NCBI GenBank assembly: GCA_963747595.1
Contig: CAVVFO010000001.1
Span: 186,001-250,000 of the forward strand
DNA length: 64,000 nt
DNA from: Oleiagrimonas sp963747595
GTDB lineage: Bacteria > Pseudomonadota > Gammaproteobacteria > Xanthomonadales > Rhodanobacteraceae
Direction: 5' to 3'
Both the position numbers and the translations under genes were made by a program. The notes under the pieces are model-generated. The model searched no databases and was not told the DNA's origin. It worked only from the letters and a program-made list of their open reading frames with translations. Positions 63,254-64,000 of the stretch are shown here, piece after piece (the first letter of the stretch is position 1; every line of letters begins with the position of its first letter).

Positions 63254-64000
63254 ATGAACGGCACCCGTTACTCGGTTTCTTTGCTGGCGGCCATGATCGC
63301 GGCATCGTTGGGCCAGGCGCAGGCGGCGACGCCCTTGTCGGCATCGCAAAATTCCGCCAGCGAGGGCGCTCAGACGACAACATCGTCCAATACCGCCGCG
63401 ACCAAAAAGAAGTCCCGGAAGGCCAAGGCAGCATCGTCCGCAGAGAAATCGGCGACGCAGCTGGAGACCGTCACCGTGACCTCGTCGCTGATGAAAAGCC
63501 TGCAGAGCGCGCAGACCATCAAGCGTGATTCCCGCATGATTGTCGACGCGGTGGTGGCCGAGGACATCGGCAAGCTGCCGGACAACAGCGTGGCGGACGC
63601 GCTGCAACGCGTCACCGGCGTGCAGGTTGCACAGGGTTTCCAGGGCGAGACCAATTCGGTGGTGGTGCGCGGCCTGCCCAACGTGGTCACGACGTTGAAC
63701 GGACGCCAGATCATCAGTTCGGGCGGGCGCCAGTTCGCATTCCAGGATCTGCCGGCGACGGCTGTCAGGGCCCTGAAGGTCTACAAATCGACCGGAGCCG
63801 ACATGGTGGCCGGGGGCATTGCCGGGACCGTGGATATCGATACCTTCCGTCCGTTCGACTTCAAGGGCAAAAAGATCGCCGCCACGTTGACCGAAACGCA
63901 CCAGAAATACGGCAACCATACCGATCCCACCGCCAGTTTCCTGGTCAGTGACCGCTGGAAGACCGATGACGCGGGCGAGTTCGGCGCCCTGCTGAATGCC
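63254..64000 (+). CDS. TonB-dependent receptor, N-terminal part (cut by window end)
   Basis: 249 codons are visible and the frame is open at the window end. GGGAGG precedes the ATG at 63254. Signal peptide about 1-24 (ending AQA), a Ser/Thr/Lys-rich linker, then a TonB-box-like QLETVTVTSS and the plug domain: RDSRMIVDAVVAEDIGKLPD, VADALQRVTGVQV, VRGLPNVVTTLNGRQI, KVYKSTGADMVAGGIAGTVD. The wording matches receptors of carbohydrate loci in Xanthomonadales. Probably imports glycan products released by the upstream enzymes. Confidence 0.9.
   Translation, partial: MNGTRYSVSLLAAMIAASLGQAQAATPLSASQNSASEGAQTTTSSNTAATKKKSRKAKAASSAEKSATQLETVTVTSSLMKSLQSAQTIKRDSRMIVDAVVAEDIGKLPDNSVADALQRVTGVQVAQGFQGETNSVVVRGLPNVVTTLNGRQIISSGGRQFAFQDLPATAVRALKVYKSTGADMVAGGIAGTVDIDTFRPFDFKGKKIAATLTETHQKYGNHTDPTASFLVSDRWKTDDAGEFGALLNA

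Overview
The window is high-GC chromosomal DNA from a gammaproteobacterium, most probably Xanthomonadales and close to Rhodanobacteraceae (Dyella/Rhodanobacter type). This is inferred from gene order and family composition, not from a search. Supporting points are the waaA-tolC-pcm neighbourhood, a PfkB-family sugar kinase beside mreB, the run mreBCD-mrdA-rodA-mltB-rlpA-dacC-ybeD-lipB-lipA-prc, a split class II ribonucleotide reductase (nrdJa/nrdJb), short palindromes with GTAG heads like those of Stenotrophomonas, and a secreted glycan-degrading locus ending in a TonB-dependent receptor. No tRNA, rRNA or CRISPR array was seen.

Layout. 1-9.2 kb holds envelope and housekeeping genes: the waaA end, tolC, pcm, a TetR regulator, a ferritin-like protein, soluble (ppa) and membrane (hppA) pyrophosphatases on either side of a prolyl-4-hydroxylase-like gene, and a diguanylate cyclase. 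9.4-25.7 kb is the cell-wall elongation and lipoate block. mreB carries an apparent one-base deletion in a G7 run. 25.8-34 kb holds an M17 aminopeptidase, a HAD phosphatase, a PstS-like protein, and nrdJa and nrdJb with a histone-H1-like gene between them, preceded by probable NrdR boxes.

34-41 kb is an accessory island. Its left part (34.0-36.7 kb) is visibly AT-richer and encodes an AIPR-type putative phage-resistance protein and a DUF4145 protein, set among short repeats. After it come a possible transposase remnant, a broken excalibur-domain gene, and a TetR/SDR operon whose SDR gene is split by an IS3-family element and whose cassette is flanked by direct repeats. 41-46 kb holds a PadR/permease-prefix pair, an AhpD-like protein, and a thiol-redox operon that starts with an ArsR-DsrE fusion and continues with a membrane TlpA-type thioredoxin and a DsbG-like lipoprotein.

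46-49.3 kb holds a PAS-GGDEF protein, a ~166-bp MITE-like element, an IS5-family element with a CTAG target duplication next to it, and a BON lipoprotein whose stop codon lies in that duplication. 49.5-58 kb carries metabolic and stress genes: a PLP lyase, an S12 serine hydrolase, catalase with a candidate OxyR site, an oxidoreductase, a secreted endonuclease/phosphatase-family protein, a stress FMN-binding protein and ChaB. 58.4-64 kb looks like an N-glycan or oligosaccharide locus: PNGase A, secreted mutarotase, GH5-like glycosidase, and a TonB-dependent receptor cut by the window end.
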